DNA of 64,000 nt from Gluconobacter kanchanaburiensis NBRC 103587 (GCF_007988905.1 NZ_BJVA01000005.1:120498-184497); one strand, 5' to 3'. Positions 1 to 8,193 are shown, numbered from the stretch's first letter. Notes: generated by a model not told the origin, from the sequence alone. Numbers and translations: made by a program.

Positions 1-2
1 CG

Positions 3-749
3 TCAAATCTCGAGCAGGATCTTCTCAAGGCTGTCGAAGACAACGCCCTCTTCCTGAAATGGATGCCCATTGTGGACACCACATCCCAACGGATCGTGGC
101 GCATGAAGCACTTCTGCGCTGGAACCGTCCCGGACATGGAGAAGTCGCGCCCAACCTCTTTATCCGTTACGCCGAAGAAGCCGGCATGATCGAGGCGCTC
201 GATACCTGGAGCCTGCGTAGCGCCTGCCGAGCAGCCCTTCACTGGCCAAAGCCGTTGCGAGTCTGCGTGAACGTCTCACCGGTCTGGCTAGTTAACGAAC
301 GGCTTGCGGTCCTCGTGGACACGATCCTTCACGAAACAGGGCTCCCGCCTGGGCGGCTTCAGATCGAACTATCGGAATGCAGGCCTTTCGGCCCTTCAGA
401 CATTGCCTTTCGGGAACTGTCCCGTGTTCGCGCCCTAGGCGTCAGACTGGCGATCGATGACTTCGGAGCAGGATATTCTTCTCTGGAAAGGCTGCGGATT
501 TACCCGCTGGACCAAATCAAGCTTGATCGTGCCTTCGTTCAGTATCTCGGTGAGGACATACGGGCGGATGAGGTCATGTATGCCATTCTTGCTCTCGCAC
601 GCTCACTAAACATTACCTGCTGCGCAAAAGGTGTGGAAACCGAACGCCAGATGGCACTTCTGGATGCAAATGGATGCGAGGAAGTTCAAGGATATCTGCT
701 CGGGGCTCCTGTTCGCGACAGCCACGTTCCGCATCTTGCTCAGACGTAA
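3..749 (+). CDS. EAL-domain c-di-GMP phosphodiesterase-like protein, 3' part only
   Basis: The frame is open from the left edge, so the N-terminus and any sensor or GGDEF domain lie outside the window. What remains is almost a whole EAL domain, the family that hydrolyses cyclic di-GMP. Visible motifs in order are HEALLRW (the EAL signature), VNVSP, ELSE, IDDFGAGYSS (metal-binding DDFG loop), IKLDR (Lys and Asp of the active site), AKGVET and QGYL. The Glu normally found in the A-E-GVET motif is Lys here (codon 627-629). That Glu is described as the catalytic base in well-studied EAL enzymes, so the protein may bind c-di-GMP without cleaving it. The domain assignment is firm; activity is doubtful. 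Confidence 0.9.
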   Translation, partial: SNLEQDLLKAVEDNALFLKWMPIVDTTSQRIVAHEALLRWNRPGHGEVAPNLFIRYAEEAGMIEALDTWSLRSACRAALHWPKPLRVCVNVSPVWLVNERLAVLVDTILHETGLPPGRLQIELSECRPFGPSDIAFRELSRVRALGVRLAIDDFGAGYSSLERLRIYPLDQIKLDRAFVQYLGEDIRADEVMYAILALARSLNITCCAKGVETERQMALLDANGCEEVQGYLLGAPVRDSHVPHLAQT

Positions 750-782
750 AAAAAACCGCCTTCCCTTATAGAGAAAGCGGCT
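748..782 (-). terminator. Rho-independent terminator of the LpxR-like gene
   Basis: On the minus strand a near-perfect 8-bp stem (CCGCTTTC pairing with GAAGGCGG, one mismatch) with a 9-base loop is followed by eight T. It lies about 35 bases past the stop of the minus-strand LpxR-like gene and touches the stop codon of the EAL gene. Confidence 0.75.
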
Positions 783-796
783 GTTCTGAGACTTTC

Positions 797-813
797 CCGG
801 TCAGAGAGACCGG
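797..813 (-). other. Perfect 6-bp hairpin just after the LpxR-like stop codon
   Basis: CCGGTC, loop AGAGA, GACCGG. It has no T tract and sits directly after the minus-strand stop. It may protect the mRNA 3' end together with the terminator at 748-782. Confidence 0.4.
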
Positions 814-814
814 A

Positions 815-1816
815 TCAGAATTTGACGGAAAGCTTGAGCGAGCCGTAATTGAAAAGGCCCGCTTTCTGAGTCTGGAACTGTGCTGTCTGCCAATTTTGGC
901 TATAGGACAGACGCACGCCATGCCACATGACCGCAACACCGGCATGAATCTCGCCTACATCCCAGACCTTATCGACATGCGGGGCGTTGGGGCGGACGGT
1001 GCTGCCCTGAAGCGTCACGTCATACCCAACGGCCTGGCCCTCTACGCCACCATAGAAGTACCAGGCGAACGGACGTGTCGCCCGGAAAGCATCCGTGCCA
1101 TCAAGGCCCGGTCCGATCGTCGCGTTACCGAAGTCACTGTCCAAGCCCTGTCCGATACGGAAGGTCGTTGCGACATCAGCATAAGTTCGGTAGTCGCCAG
1201 CGGCACCTGAAATTGCAGGCAGCACATCGGCATGAACGCCGAAAACATCGAGAACTGGCAGGCGCCAGATACGCCCGGCCTGCACCTGAAAGATCGGCTG
1301 GTTCGCGAGCTGGTGGCCCCACCCTGTGCTTGGCGTGTCGCTGATGGCCTTATGGAATCCGTTCTGGACCTGCCGCCCCAGCCCCGACGGACCAAGCATA
1401 CCGAACTGGATTCCCATGACCGTACGCGAAAGATCAGTATCGTTGATGAGATTGACAGTCCCAAGCAGCAGGCCCGCATAGGGGCGATCACCCTGCGGCG
1501 GATTGTCGGCCTGCGTATCGCGCGGTGTGTCGATGATCTGCTGAAGGCCGATGCTGATGCGCTGGACACCTTCGCCCATGAGAATACGGTTCAGTTTGGC
1601 GATCGGCCGTGGAAGATTGTCGGTCCCAGACGTCCAGTTGATGCGCAGACCAGAAGTATAATACTGATCTGATGTTCCCTTAAGGGTTGAAATCGCGTCA
1701 TTTTCCCCCTGGATGGTCCAGGTTCCGTACGGATCCTGCAACGGCGTTGCCATGGCGGAGGAAGACAGCGCCAGCACGGCAGTGGCTCCAATCGAAAAAG
1801 TCAGTCTGCTTCGCAT
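815..1816 (-). CDS. LpxR-like outer-membrane lipid A 3'-O-deacylase (DUF2219)
   Basis: A 333-residue secreted beta-barrel candidate. The N-terminus is a signal peptide with likely cleavage after SSAMA, and the chain ends in Val-Lys-Phe, the terminal Phe typical of outer-membrane proteins. LpxR-family signatures are present: Asn-Asp near residue 40, SDQYYTSG near 50, GDRPYAG near 110, and QNGFHKAI with the conserved His near 155, which corresponds to the catalytic His in the family. LpxR removes the 3'-acyloxyacyl group of lipid A at the outer leaflet. I chose ATG 1816 because AGAGG lies five bases upstream; a GTG two codons earlier overlaps that site. It is monocistronic, with its own terminator. 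The family call is good; the substrate is inferred. Confidence 0.8.
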   Translation of the reverse strand: MRSRLTFSIGATAVLALSSSAMATPLQDPYGTWTIQGENDAISTLKGTSDQYYTSGLRINWTSGTDNLPRPIAKLNRILMGEGVQRISIGLQQIIDTPRDTQADNPPQGDRPYAGLLLGTVNLINDTDLSRTVMGIQFGMLGPSGLGRQVQNGFHKAISDTPSTGWGHQLANQPIFQVQAGRIWRLPVLDVFGVHADVLPAISGAAGDYRTYADVATTFRIGQGLDSDFGNATIGPGLDGTDAFRATRPFAWYFYGGVEGQAVGYDVTLQGSTVRPNAPHVDKVWDVGEIHAGVAVMWHGVRLSYSQNWQTAQFQTQKAGLFNYGSLKLSVKF

Positions 1817-2106
1817 GGACACCTCTGTTACGCGCGTGATCAGGAACCGTCAGGGCCTGGGACCAAATACTGGGAAAGGTGTGTATGTCATTTTCGGCCC
1901 CCGAATCAAAGTCTCCAGAACACCTGCCTCAATCTTAAAATTAGCGCGAGTTATGTTTCAGCCTCATATTCCCTGTGGCAGAGAGGGAAAAAAGCGTGCT
2001 AGGGATTACTACAGGAGAGAAACGGGATTGTTTTTCTCCAAATTTTTGAAATTACGTCACGGCAGGGTTTCCCCTACCATGACACCCCAGTCTCGGGATT
2101 AGACCG
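1817..2106. other. Intergenic region between divergent LpxR-like and cold-shock genes
   Basis: About 290 bases holding the promoters of both genes. No convincing open frame is present. The right part is AT-richer and may be a long 5' leader for the cold-shock mRNA, as is common for such genes. No specific operator was recognised. Confidence 0.4.
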
Positions 2107-2799
2107 TTGAGAAACAACAGAACCGACCGCAGCAGCTTCAACTCACCTCGCCGCGGCGGATTTGACGATGCATACTCGTCCCAGCCGTCCTATGGCGACC
2201 GTGGTGGCTTTGGTGGTGGAAATGGTGGCAGTGGTGGCTACGGCGCACCCCGTCGCAGCAACAGCTTCGTCGCAGCTTCAGGCCCGGAAATCAGCTCCCG
2301 CGTGAAGTGGTTCAACACCGAGAAGGGTTTCGGTTTCGTTGAACTGTCCGATGGCTCGGGCGACATCTTCCTGCACGCCAACGCCCTCACCAATGCTGGT
2401 GTCAGCAACGTGAACCCGGGCGCGACCGTTGTGGTCCGCATCGGCCAGGGTCCGAAGGGCCGTCAGGTCGCTGAAGTTCTCTCCGTCGATGAAAGCACGG
2501 CGGAAGCACCGCGTCCCCGCGCTTCCTTCGGCGACCAGCCCCGTTTCGGCGGTGCCCGTCCGGGCCGTCCGGCTCCGGACCTGTCCCGTGCAGAAGACAT
2601 GCGCGGCACGGTCAAGTGGTACAACGCCACGAAGGGCTTCGGATTCATCACGCCAGAATCCGGTGGTAAAGACATTTTTGTTCATGCCTCCGCTCTCGAG
2701 CGCTCGGGTCTGCCGACGCTTGATGAAGGCCAGACGATCAACGTCAAGGTTGTTCAGGGCCAGAAGGGCCCGGAAGCCGCTGAGATCAGCGCTGACTGA
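2107..2799 (+). CDS. Two-domain cold-shock protein with Gly-rich N-terminal tail
   Basis: A 230-residue nucleic-acid-binding protein with two cold-shock domains. The first, at about 60-125, has VKWFN, RNP1 KGFGFV and RNP2 DIFLHA. The second, at about 167-230, has VKWYN, KGFGFI and DIFVHA. Paired domains are common in alphaproteobacteria and act as RNA chaperones. The first about 55 residues are a Gly/Ser/Tyr/Arg-rich disordered tail (GGFGGGNGG, SGGYG). The start used is TTG 2107, without a clear Shine-Dalgarno site. The next in-frame start (GTG) would remove the tail and truncate the first domain, so TTG is preferred. A strong terminator follows at 2827. Confidence 0.85.
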   Translation: MRNNRTDRSSFNSPRRGGFDDAYSSQPSYGDRGGFGGGNGGSGGYGAPRRSNSFVAASGPEISSRVKWFNTEKGFGFVELSDGSGDIFLHANALTNAGVSNVNPGATVVVRIGQGPKGRQVAEVLSVDESTAEAPRPRASFGDQPRFGGARPGRPAPDLSRAEDMRGTVKWYNATKGFGFITPESGGKDIFVHASALERSGLPTLDEGQTINVKVVQGQKGPEAAEISAD

Positions 2800-2826
2800 A
2801 TGATCCAGGCCTCGGTCTGAAAGATA

Positions 2827-2861
2827 AAGCCGCTGCAAGCTCAGGCTTCAGCGGCTTTTTT
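2827..2861 (+). terminator. Rho-independent terminator of the cold-shock gene
   Basis: Stem GCCGCTG/CAGCGGC with inner pairs AAGC/GCTT, followed by six T on the plus strand, 28 bases after the stop codon. Confidence 0.85.
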
Positions 2862-2886
2862 CATGCCTTGCCTCCAAACAGGACAT

Positions 2887-2915
2887 AAAAAAAGCCGGAG
2901 AATTCCGGCTTTTCC
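2887..2915 (-). terminator. Terminator of the kdsB-pheA-dapA-smpB operon
   Basis: Perfect stem AAAAGCCGGA/TCCGGCTTTT with loop GAAT. Read on the minus strand it ends in seven T, about 30 bases past the smpB stop. It could also work on the plus strand as a second barrier after the cold-shock gene. Confidence 0.85.
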
Positions 2916-2942
2916 AAAATGCTCTGTGGAAAGGACTCAATC

Positions 2943-3437
2943 TTAGTAGTCTTTACCCTTGCTCCGGACCAGACGGGCTTTGTCCCGCTTCCAGTCACGC
3001 TCGGCAATTGCGTGTCGCTTGTCTTCTTTTTTGCGACCCTGCCCCAGACCCAGTGTCACTTTCGCCATTCCCCGTTCATTGAAATGAATATCCAGCGGCA
3101 CGAGACTGGCGCCTGCACGGCTGACGGCACCCAGATAATGCGCGATCTGCTTGCGGTGCATCAGGAGCTTGCGCGGTGCCCGCGGCTCAAAACGGGAGAG
3201 AACGCCACCCTGATATTCGGGAATGTAGGAATTGAAGAGCCAGATCTCGCCATCCCGTTCCGCAGCGTAGGCTTCCGTGATTGTAGCGCGCCCAAGGCGA
3301 AGACTTTTGACCTCTGGCCCTTTCAGAACAATTCCCGCCTCAGTCGTCTCAAGAATGGTGTAGTCGAACCGACCTTTACGGTTCTGGGCCGCCATTCCGT
3401 GAGAAATCATGCCGCTCTTGGTTTTTTTTCCTGCCAT
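2943..3437 (-). CDS. smpB: SsrA-binding protein SmpB
   Basis: 164 residues, the usual SmpB length. SmpB binds tmRNA and brings it to stalled ribosomes for trans-translation. Characteristic segments are NRKGRFDYTI, GIVLKGPEVKSLR, NSYIPEYQGG and the basic C-terminal tail (GRKKEDKRHAI, WKRDKARL) that enters the decoding centre. It is last in a minus-strand operon, eight bases after dapA, and is followed by a strong terminator. No tmRNA gene was recognised in this window. Confidence 0.97.
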   Translation of the reverse strand: MAGKKTKSGMISHGMAAQNRKGRFDYTILETTEAGIVLKGPEVKSLRLGRATITEAYAAERDGEIWLFNSYIPEYQGGVLSRFEPRAPRKLLMHRKQIAHYLGAVSRAGASLVPLDIHFNERGMAKVTLGLGQGRKKEDKRHAIAERDWKRDKARLVRSKGKDY

Positions 3438-3445
3438 ACCCCTAC

Positions 3446-4339
3446 TCAGTCCAGCAGCTCGAGGGAACGCAGAGCCTCGTCGATAGCCCGACAGGTTGCC
3501 TCCTGAGGCTCCACCAGCGGCAAACGCAGTGTAGCGTTACACAGACCCAGTCGGGACAGCGCGTATTTGACCGGACCCGGGTTACTTTCCATGAACATGG
3601 CGTCATGCAGCGGCGTCAGGTGGTCCTGAATGGCAATCGCATCCTCGATCCGCCCTTCCTGCCACGCCAGGTGCATATCGGCACACAGATGGGGGACGAC
3701 ATTAGACGTTACACCAATGCAGCCGTCTCCGCCTGCCGCCAAAAATGATAAGACACTGTGATCGTCACCGGACAGCTGGTTAAAAGGTTTGTCCACAGCG
3801 CGACGCACAGCCGTCGGACGGGCCATATTCGCAGTAGCATCTTTCGTACCGACAATATTCGGATGCTCCCCGAGGCGCGCCATTGTCGCTACGGAAATGT
3901 CCACAACGGAACGTCCGGGAATACAGTACAGGAACATCGGTAAGGGCGTCGCATCTGCAATCGTCATGAAGTGACGGTACAGACCTTCCTGCGAAGGCTT
4001 ATTGTAATATGGCACCACCACAAGCAGGCTGTCCGCACCGACGGAATGGGCATGTTTGGCCATAAGAACGGCCTCGGATGTACTGTTGGACCCCGCACCC
4101 GCCATGACCCGCACGCGACCGTTGGCCGTCTCGACACAATGCGCGACGACACGGCCGTGCTCTTCGTGAGACAGCGTCGGGCTTTCGCCCGTAGTGCCCG
4201 CAGGAATAAGCCCTGTCGTTCCGGCCTCGATCTGGCGCTCGATCAGCTTTGCCGAAACATCGAAATCGATCCGTCCGTCAGGATGCATCGGAGTGACCAG
4301 AGCCGTCAGCGACCCCTGATACATGCTCGTGTCAGTCAT
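3446..4339 (-). CDS. dapA: 4-hydroxy-tetrahydrodipicolinate synthase DapA
   Basis: TIM-barrel aldolase condensing pyruvate with aspartate semialdehyde, the first committed step of lysine and meso-diaminopimelate synthesis. Visible are AGTTGES (Thr pair), the Tyr of LYCIPGRS, and the Schiff-base Lys in GTKDAT. I chose ATG 4339 (297 residues) because GGAAAG lies eight bases upstream and MYQGSLTALVTPM then aligns with the normal N-terminus of the family. Upstream starts exist at 4378 (ATG sharing one base with the pheA stop) and 4381 (GTG), so translational coupling to pheA remains possible. Confidence 0.95.
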   Translation of the reverse strand: MTDTSMYQGSLTALVTPMHPDGRIDFDVSAKLIERQIEAGTTGLIPAGTTGESPTLSHEEHGRVVAHCVETANGRVRVMAGAGSNSTSEAVLMAKHAHSVGADSLLVVVPYYNKPSQEGLYRHFMTIADATPLPMFLYCIPGRSVVDISVATMARLGEHPNIVGTKDATANMARPTAVRRAVDKPFNQLSGDDHSVLSFLAAGGDGCIGVTSNVVPHLCADMHLAWQEGRIEDAIAIQDHLTPLHDAMFMESNPGPVKYALSRLGLCNATLRLPLVEPQEATCRAIDEALRSLELLD

Positions 4340-4377
4340 TGTTGCACTTTCCGTCATGGAATCCGCCTGTCCTGCCA

Positions 4378-5214
4378 TCACGCCTGACGACGCGAGAGGC
4401 TGCTTGGGTAAACACCCAGAATTCTCAGATCATCACTGACCTGCTCCAGTTCCGCGAGTGCCGCCGCCAGAGCGGTCTGTTCCGGATGCCCTTCGACATC
4501 CATCAGGAACTGTGTCGCCGCGAACGAGCCGTCCAGCATATAACTTTCGATCCGCGTCATGTTGATACCATGCCGGGAGAAGCCACCCAATGCCGCATAA
4601 AGGGCGCCAGGGCAGTTTCCGACCCTCATCAGAAGGGTCGTAAGCACATCTGTGCGGTCGGAGGAAGGAATGCAAGCCTTGCGCGCCACACGATAGAACC
4701 GCGTGGTGTTATGCGATGCGTCTTCGACATTGCTCCGCAAAACCACAAGATCATTCAGTTCCGCAGCAAGGGAGGAAGCGATTGCCGCCTCTTCCCTGCG
4801 GCCCCACTGCGCGACCATCTCCGCCGCTCCGGCCGTATCGAACTGCACGACCGGCTCGACGCCCAGTTCACTGATCAGGCGACGGACCTGTCCCATGGCG
4901 ACAGGATGCGTGTGGATTCGCCGAATATCCCCCAGGGTCGCGCCTGGAACGCCCAGCAGACAGTGTTCAACACGCTGGAAATATTCACCGACAATATGAA
5001 GACCCGCATCCGGCAATAGGGAGTGGATGTCAGGCACACGCCCCGCAAGCGTATTTTCACAGGCCAGAAGGGCTTCCTCAGCTCGTCCGTCATGCACGGC
5101 GTCGATGGCATCAGCAAAGGTGGGACACGGCAGTGTCGTCCAGCCCGGACGCGCCTGACGGCAGGCCAGATCGGAATAGGCCCCCGGGCGCCCCTGAAAT
5201 GCAATGACCGCCAT
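4378..5214 (-). CDS. pheA: Prephenate dehydratase PheA
   Basis: 278 residues: a prephenate dehydratase domain (about 1-175) followed by an ACT regulatory domain (about 185-270). It converts prephenate to phenylpyruvate on the route to phenylalanine. The catalytic Thr-Arg-Phe motif is seen in NTTRFYRV. The ACT domain has PGALYAAL and TRIESYM in place of the classical GALV and ESRP, consistent with allosteric phenylalanine binding. There is no chorismate mutase fusion. The ATG overlaps the kdsB stop by one base (TGATG), indicating coupled translation. Confidence 0.95.
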   Translation of the reverse strand: MAVIAFQGRPGAYSDLACRQARPGWTTLPCPTFADAIDAVHDGRAEEALLACENTLAGRVPDIHSLLPDAGLHIVGEYFQRVEHCLLGVPGATLGDIRRIHTHPVAMGQVRRLISELGVEPVVQFDTAGAAEMVAQWGRREEAAIASSLAAELNDLVVLRSNVEDASHNTTRFYRVARKACIPSSDRTDVLTTLLMRVGNCPGALYAALGGFSRHGINMTRIESYMLDGSFAATQFLMDVEGHPEQTALAAALAELEQVSDDLRILGVYPSSLSRRQA

Positions 5215-5939
5215 CAGACCAGCCCTCTCACGTGTTCCAGATCAGCAGGCGTATCCACTCCCTGCGGCGCTTGGTCAATCCTCGCACACCCGATTGTCAT
5301 ACCGGCTTCCAGCGCCCGAAGCTGTTCCAGACTTTCCCGACGCTCCAGCGCAGAGGGAGGCAGGTTTACGAAACGCTCCAGAGCAGACCGTCGCCAGGCA
5401 TAGACACCCACATGATGCCAGTGCGTTCCCTCACCCCAAGGAATGGGAAGACGCGAAAAATACAGAGCGCGCGCGATGTCCGTGTCTTCGAAAGCGCAGG
5501 CGATCTTCACCACCTGAGTCGCATCGCGCTCTGCGAGCGTCATAACAGGGGCGGCAAGCGTTCCGATATCGAAGGCGGAATTTTCAACTGGCTTCAGAAC
5601 GGCATGCAGACTGGACGGTGCGATCAGGGGAAGGTCCCCCTGAAGATTGATGATCACGTCATGCACGCCATCCGGATCCAGCTCCGTTATCGCGGCGTGG
5701 ACCCGATCTGAACCGCTTGCCAGAGTCGAGTCGGTCAAAACACCCCTGACACCCGGAATTTCTGCGACAACATCAAGAATTTCCGTGTCTGCCGCCGCCA
5801 CAACGACCGGGCCGAGCCGCGCTTCGAGGGCCCGACGCGCAACACGGACGATCATGGGCACACCACCGATATCAGCAAGGGGCTTGCGTGGCAGGCGGGT
5901 CGAAGCAAGTCTGGCAGGAATGACGATGATCGGATTCAT
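5214..5939 (-). CDS. kdsB: 3-deoxy-manno-octulosonate cytidylyltransferase KdsB
   Basis: 241 residues. It activates Kdo with CTP to CMP-Kdo for the lipopolysaccharide inner core. Motifs are IVIPARLASTRLPRKPL (nucleotide binding), NLQGDLPL, HHVGVYAWRRSALE and GVDTPADLE near the C-terminus. It is the first gene of the minus-strand operon kdsB-pheA-dapA-smpB and is divergent from the HisN-like gene, with only about 45-75 bases for both promoters. Confidence 0.95.
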   Translation of the reverse strand: MNPIIVIPARLASTRLPRKPLADIGGVPMIVRVARRALEARLGPVVVAAADTEILDVVAEIPGVRGVLTDSTLASGSDRVHAAITELDPDGVHDVIINLQGDLPLIAPSSLHAVLKPVENSAFDIGTLAAPVMTLAERDATQVVKIACAFEDTDIARALYFSRLPIPWGEGTHWHHVGVYAWRRSALERFVNLPPSALERRESLEQLRALEAGMTIGCARIDQAPQGVDTPADLEHVRGLV

Positions 5940-5983
5940 GGCCCTGTGATGCCGCCCGCCACCACGGGCGTCAATCTCATGCC

Positions 5984-6802
5984 ATGCTCAAGCAACGGGA
6001 ACAGACGAAAATTATGAGTGAAACGGTTCTGCAGACGGCCATGGACGCTGCAACGGCCTGTGCTGACATTGCCCGCCGGACCATTCTGCCCCATTTCCGG
6101 ACAACTCTCCACGCCGATGCCAAATCGGACGACAGCCCCGTCACGATCGCTGACCGTCAGGCGGAACAGGCCATGCGCTCTGTTCTTCAGAACGCCCTGC
6201 CCGGGCATGACATCCTCGGCGAGGAAGATGGCCTGTCCGGTGGCGGAAGCGAATGGCTCTGGGTTCTCGACCCGATTGACGGGACACGCGCATTTCTGAC
6301 TGGCCGGCCGACATTTGGGACGCTTGTAGCACTTTTTCATAACGGGCATCCCGTTCTCGGACTGATCGACCAGCCCGTGACGGGAGAACGGTGGATCGGC
6401 GTCGCAGGTCAGCCGACCTGTTTCCTGTCCGACCGCCTGCCCGGCGTGATAGGCACGCGCTCCTGTCCAGCCGCGGCAGAGGCTGAACTGTCCTGCACCG
6501 CACCTGAAATCATGACGCCAGACCACGCACCGCGTTTTGCGAATCTTCAGAAACACACCCGTCGCACATCCTGGGGCGGAGATTGTTATGCTTATGGACT
6601 GCTCGCTCTCGGACAGATCGACGTTATTGCTGAATGCACCATGAAACCCTGGGACTGGGGAGCACTTGTTCCGGTAGTGGAAGGAGCAGGAGGCCGGATC
6701 ACCGACTGGCAGGGTCAGCCTCTCAATCTGCAAAGCGATGGCACCGTCCTCGCCTGCGGAGACGCAACCCTGCTGCCCGAACTCGTGCGGCATCTTTCCT
6801 GA
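5984..6802 (+). CDS. hisN: HisN-like histidinol-phosphatase of the inositol monophosphatase family
   Basis: Mg-dependent phosphatase with the family metal motifs GEED, DPIDGTRAF and WDWGALVPVVEGAGG, plus GGDCYAYGLLALG. The family includes HisN (histidinol phosphatase), SuhB and CysQ; length and motif wording favour the HisN branch, so a role in histidine synthesis is likely but inferred. The true start may be ATG 6014 (262 residues, MSETVLQ), which better matches relatives. The frame also opens at ATG 5984. It is divergent from kdsB. The next gene, serA, follows 140 bases later. Confidence 0.8.
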   Translation: MLKQREQTKIMSETVLQTAMDAATACADIARRTILPHFRTTLHADAKSDDSPVTIADRQAEQAMRSVLQNALPGHDILGEEDGLSGGGSEWLWVLDPIDGTRAFLTGRPTFGTLVALFHNGHPVLGLIDQPVTGERWIGVAGQPTCFLSDRLPGVIGTRSCPAAAEAELSCTAPEIMTPDHAPRFANLQKHTRRTSWGGDCYAYGLLALGQIDVIAECTMKPWDWGALVPVVEGAGGRITDWQGQPLNLQSDGTVLACGDATLLPELVRHLS

Positions 6803-6865
6803 TATCCCCTGATCGGCTACGGAGGAGGCCCCGGTGCATGTAGCGGCAGACATGAGCCGGGACGG

Positions 6866-6888
6866 GTCAGGACATGACCAGTCCTGAC
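6866..6888 (+). promoter_or_regulatory. Perfect 8-bp hairpin upstream of serA (leader element 1)
   Basis: GTCAGGAC, loop ATGACCA, GTCCTGAC. It lies between the HisN-like gene and serA, about 55 bases before the serA ATG, without a T tract. It could end the upstream transcript weakly or be part of a serA leader. Confidence 0.45.
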
Positions 6889-6906
6889 GGAACCAGTTTG
6901 ACCTGC

Positions 6907-6924
6907 AACCGGAGCCTTCCGGTT
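6907..6924 (+). promoter_or_regulatory. Perfect 7-bp hairpin upstream of serA (leader element 2)
   Basis: AACCGGA, loop GCCT, TCCGGTT, ending 18 bases before the serA ATG. With the hairpin at 6866 it forms a two-stem-loop leader. A role in translational control or mRNA stability is inferred. Confidence 0.45.
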
Positions 6925-6942
6925 CATCACCGGGACGGATTT

Positions 6943-8193
6943 ATGGAAACTCAGTTCTCTCTCCCCAAGAACAAGATCCGCATTCTTCTTCTGGAAGGCA
7001 TTCACGAAAGCGCCGCGGCTCATTTTTCACAGGACGGCTATACAGAAGTCACACGCGTCAAAGGGGCGCTTGAAGGTGAGGCACTGAAAGAGGCACTTCA
7101 GGGCGTGCACATGATCGGTATCCGAAGCCGGACCCAGCTTACGCGAGAGGTTCTGGAAGCTGCGGACCGGCTGATGGCCATCGGCTGTTTCTGCATCGGT
7201 ACGAATCAGGTCGATCTCGGCGCTGCCCGCATGCTTGGCATTCCGGTTTTCAACGCACCGTTCAGTAATACGCGCTCCGTGGCAGAACTGGTCATGGGTG
7301 AGATCGTCATGCTGCTACGGCGCATTCCATCCCGATCCGAGGACTGCCACCGTGGTGGCTGGGACAAATCAGCCACCAATGCGTGGGAAGTCCGGGGCAA
7401 GACGCTCGGTATCGTCGGTTACGGCTCCATCGGTTCACAGCTGTCCGTTCTTGCGGAAGCGTTTGGAATGCGGGTGGTGTATTTCGATGTCATGCCGCGT
7501 CTGCCGCATGGCAACGCCATCGCGATTTCGAACCTTCATGACCTCCTCGCCCAGTCCGATATCGTCAGCCTGCACGTTCCGCAGACACCCGAAACGGATC
7601 TCCTTATCGGAGAGACGGAAATCCGGGCCATGAAGCCCAATTCCATCCTGCTCAACAACGCCCGCGGCAATGTCGTGGATCTTGAAGCGCTCGCCGCCGC
7701 CCTGAAGGACGGTCATCTGATGGGAGCGGGTGTGGATGTCTTTCCTGTCGAGCCCAAGAAAGCGGGCGAGCAGTTCCGGTCTCCACTTCAGGGACTTGAG
7801 AACGTCATTCTCACGCCTCATATCGGCGGCTCCACCATGGAAGCGCAGGAGCGTATTGGCGTCGAAGTCGCCCGCAAACTGGTGGATTATTCGGACGTCG
7901 GCTCCACCATTGGTGCCGTCAATTTTCCCAGCGTCCAGCTCCCGGAGCGTCCGCGCGGCACGCGCTTCATGCATGTTCACGCCAACCGCCCGGGAATCAT
8001 GCGCCAGATCAACGACCTCTTTGCATCCCATAACTGCAACATAACCGCACAATACCTTCAGACGGATGGCGAAGTGGGTTACGTCGTTGTGGAAGCTGAG
8101 TCGGAAAGCTCGGACATGGACACCACGCTTCTCGACGGCCTCAAGGCGCTTGACGGCACCCTGCGTGCACGGCTGCTTTACCAGCGCTCCTGA
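6943..8193 (+). CDS. serA: D-3-phosphoglycerate dehydrogenase SerA
   Basis: 416 residues, the short E. coli type: substrate and NAD-binding domains followed by a C-terminal ACT domain (about 340-416). It oxidises 3-phosphoglycerate to 3-phosphohydroxypyruvate, the first step of serine synthesis. Motifs: GCFCIGTNQVDL, FNAPFSNTRSVAEL, the NAD fold GIVGYGSIGSQL, catalytic Arg in NNARGN, Glu in VFPVEP and His in TPHIGGST. The ACT domain has HVHANRPGIM and NITAQYLQTDG, which fits feedback by serine. ATG 6943 is chosen because the next residues align with the family N-terminus; an upstream ATG at 6874 would start inside a hairpin. Confidence 0.95.
   Translation: METQFSLPKNKIRILLLEGIHESAAAHFSQDGYTEVTRVKGALEGEALKEALQGVHMIGIRSRTQLTREVLEAADRLMAIGCFCIGTNQVDLGAARMLGIPVFNAPFSNTRSVAELVMGEIVMLLRRIPSRSEDCHRGGWDKSATNAWEVRGKTLGIVGYGSIGSQLSVLAEAFGMRVVYFDVMPRLPHGNAIAISNLHDLLAQSDIVSLHVPQTPETDLLIGETEIRAMKPNSILLNNARGNVVDLEALAAALKDGHLMGAGVDVFPVEPKKAGEQFRSPLQGLENVILTPHIGGSTMEAQERIGVEVARKLVDYSDVGSTIGAVNFPSVQLPERPRGTRFMHVHANRPGIMRQINDLFASHNCNITAQYLQTDGEVGYVVVEAESESSDMDTTLLDGLKALDGTLRARLLYQRS

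Noticed and set aside
1713..2102. Possible small plus-strand gene between LpxR-like and cold-shock genes
   Set aside because: It starts inside the LpxR-like gene on the other strand, has no ribosome site or recognisable protein character; better explained as leader and promoter region.
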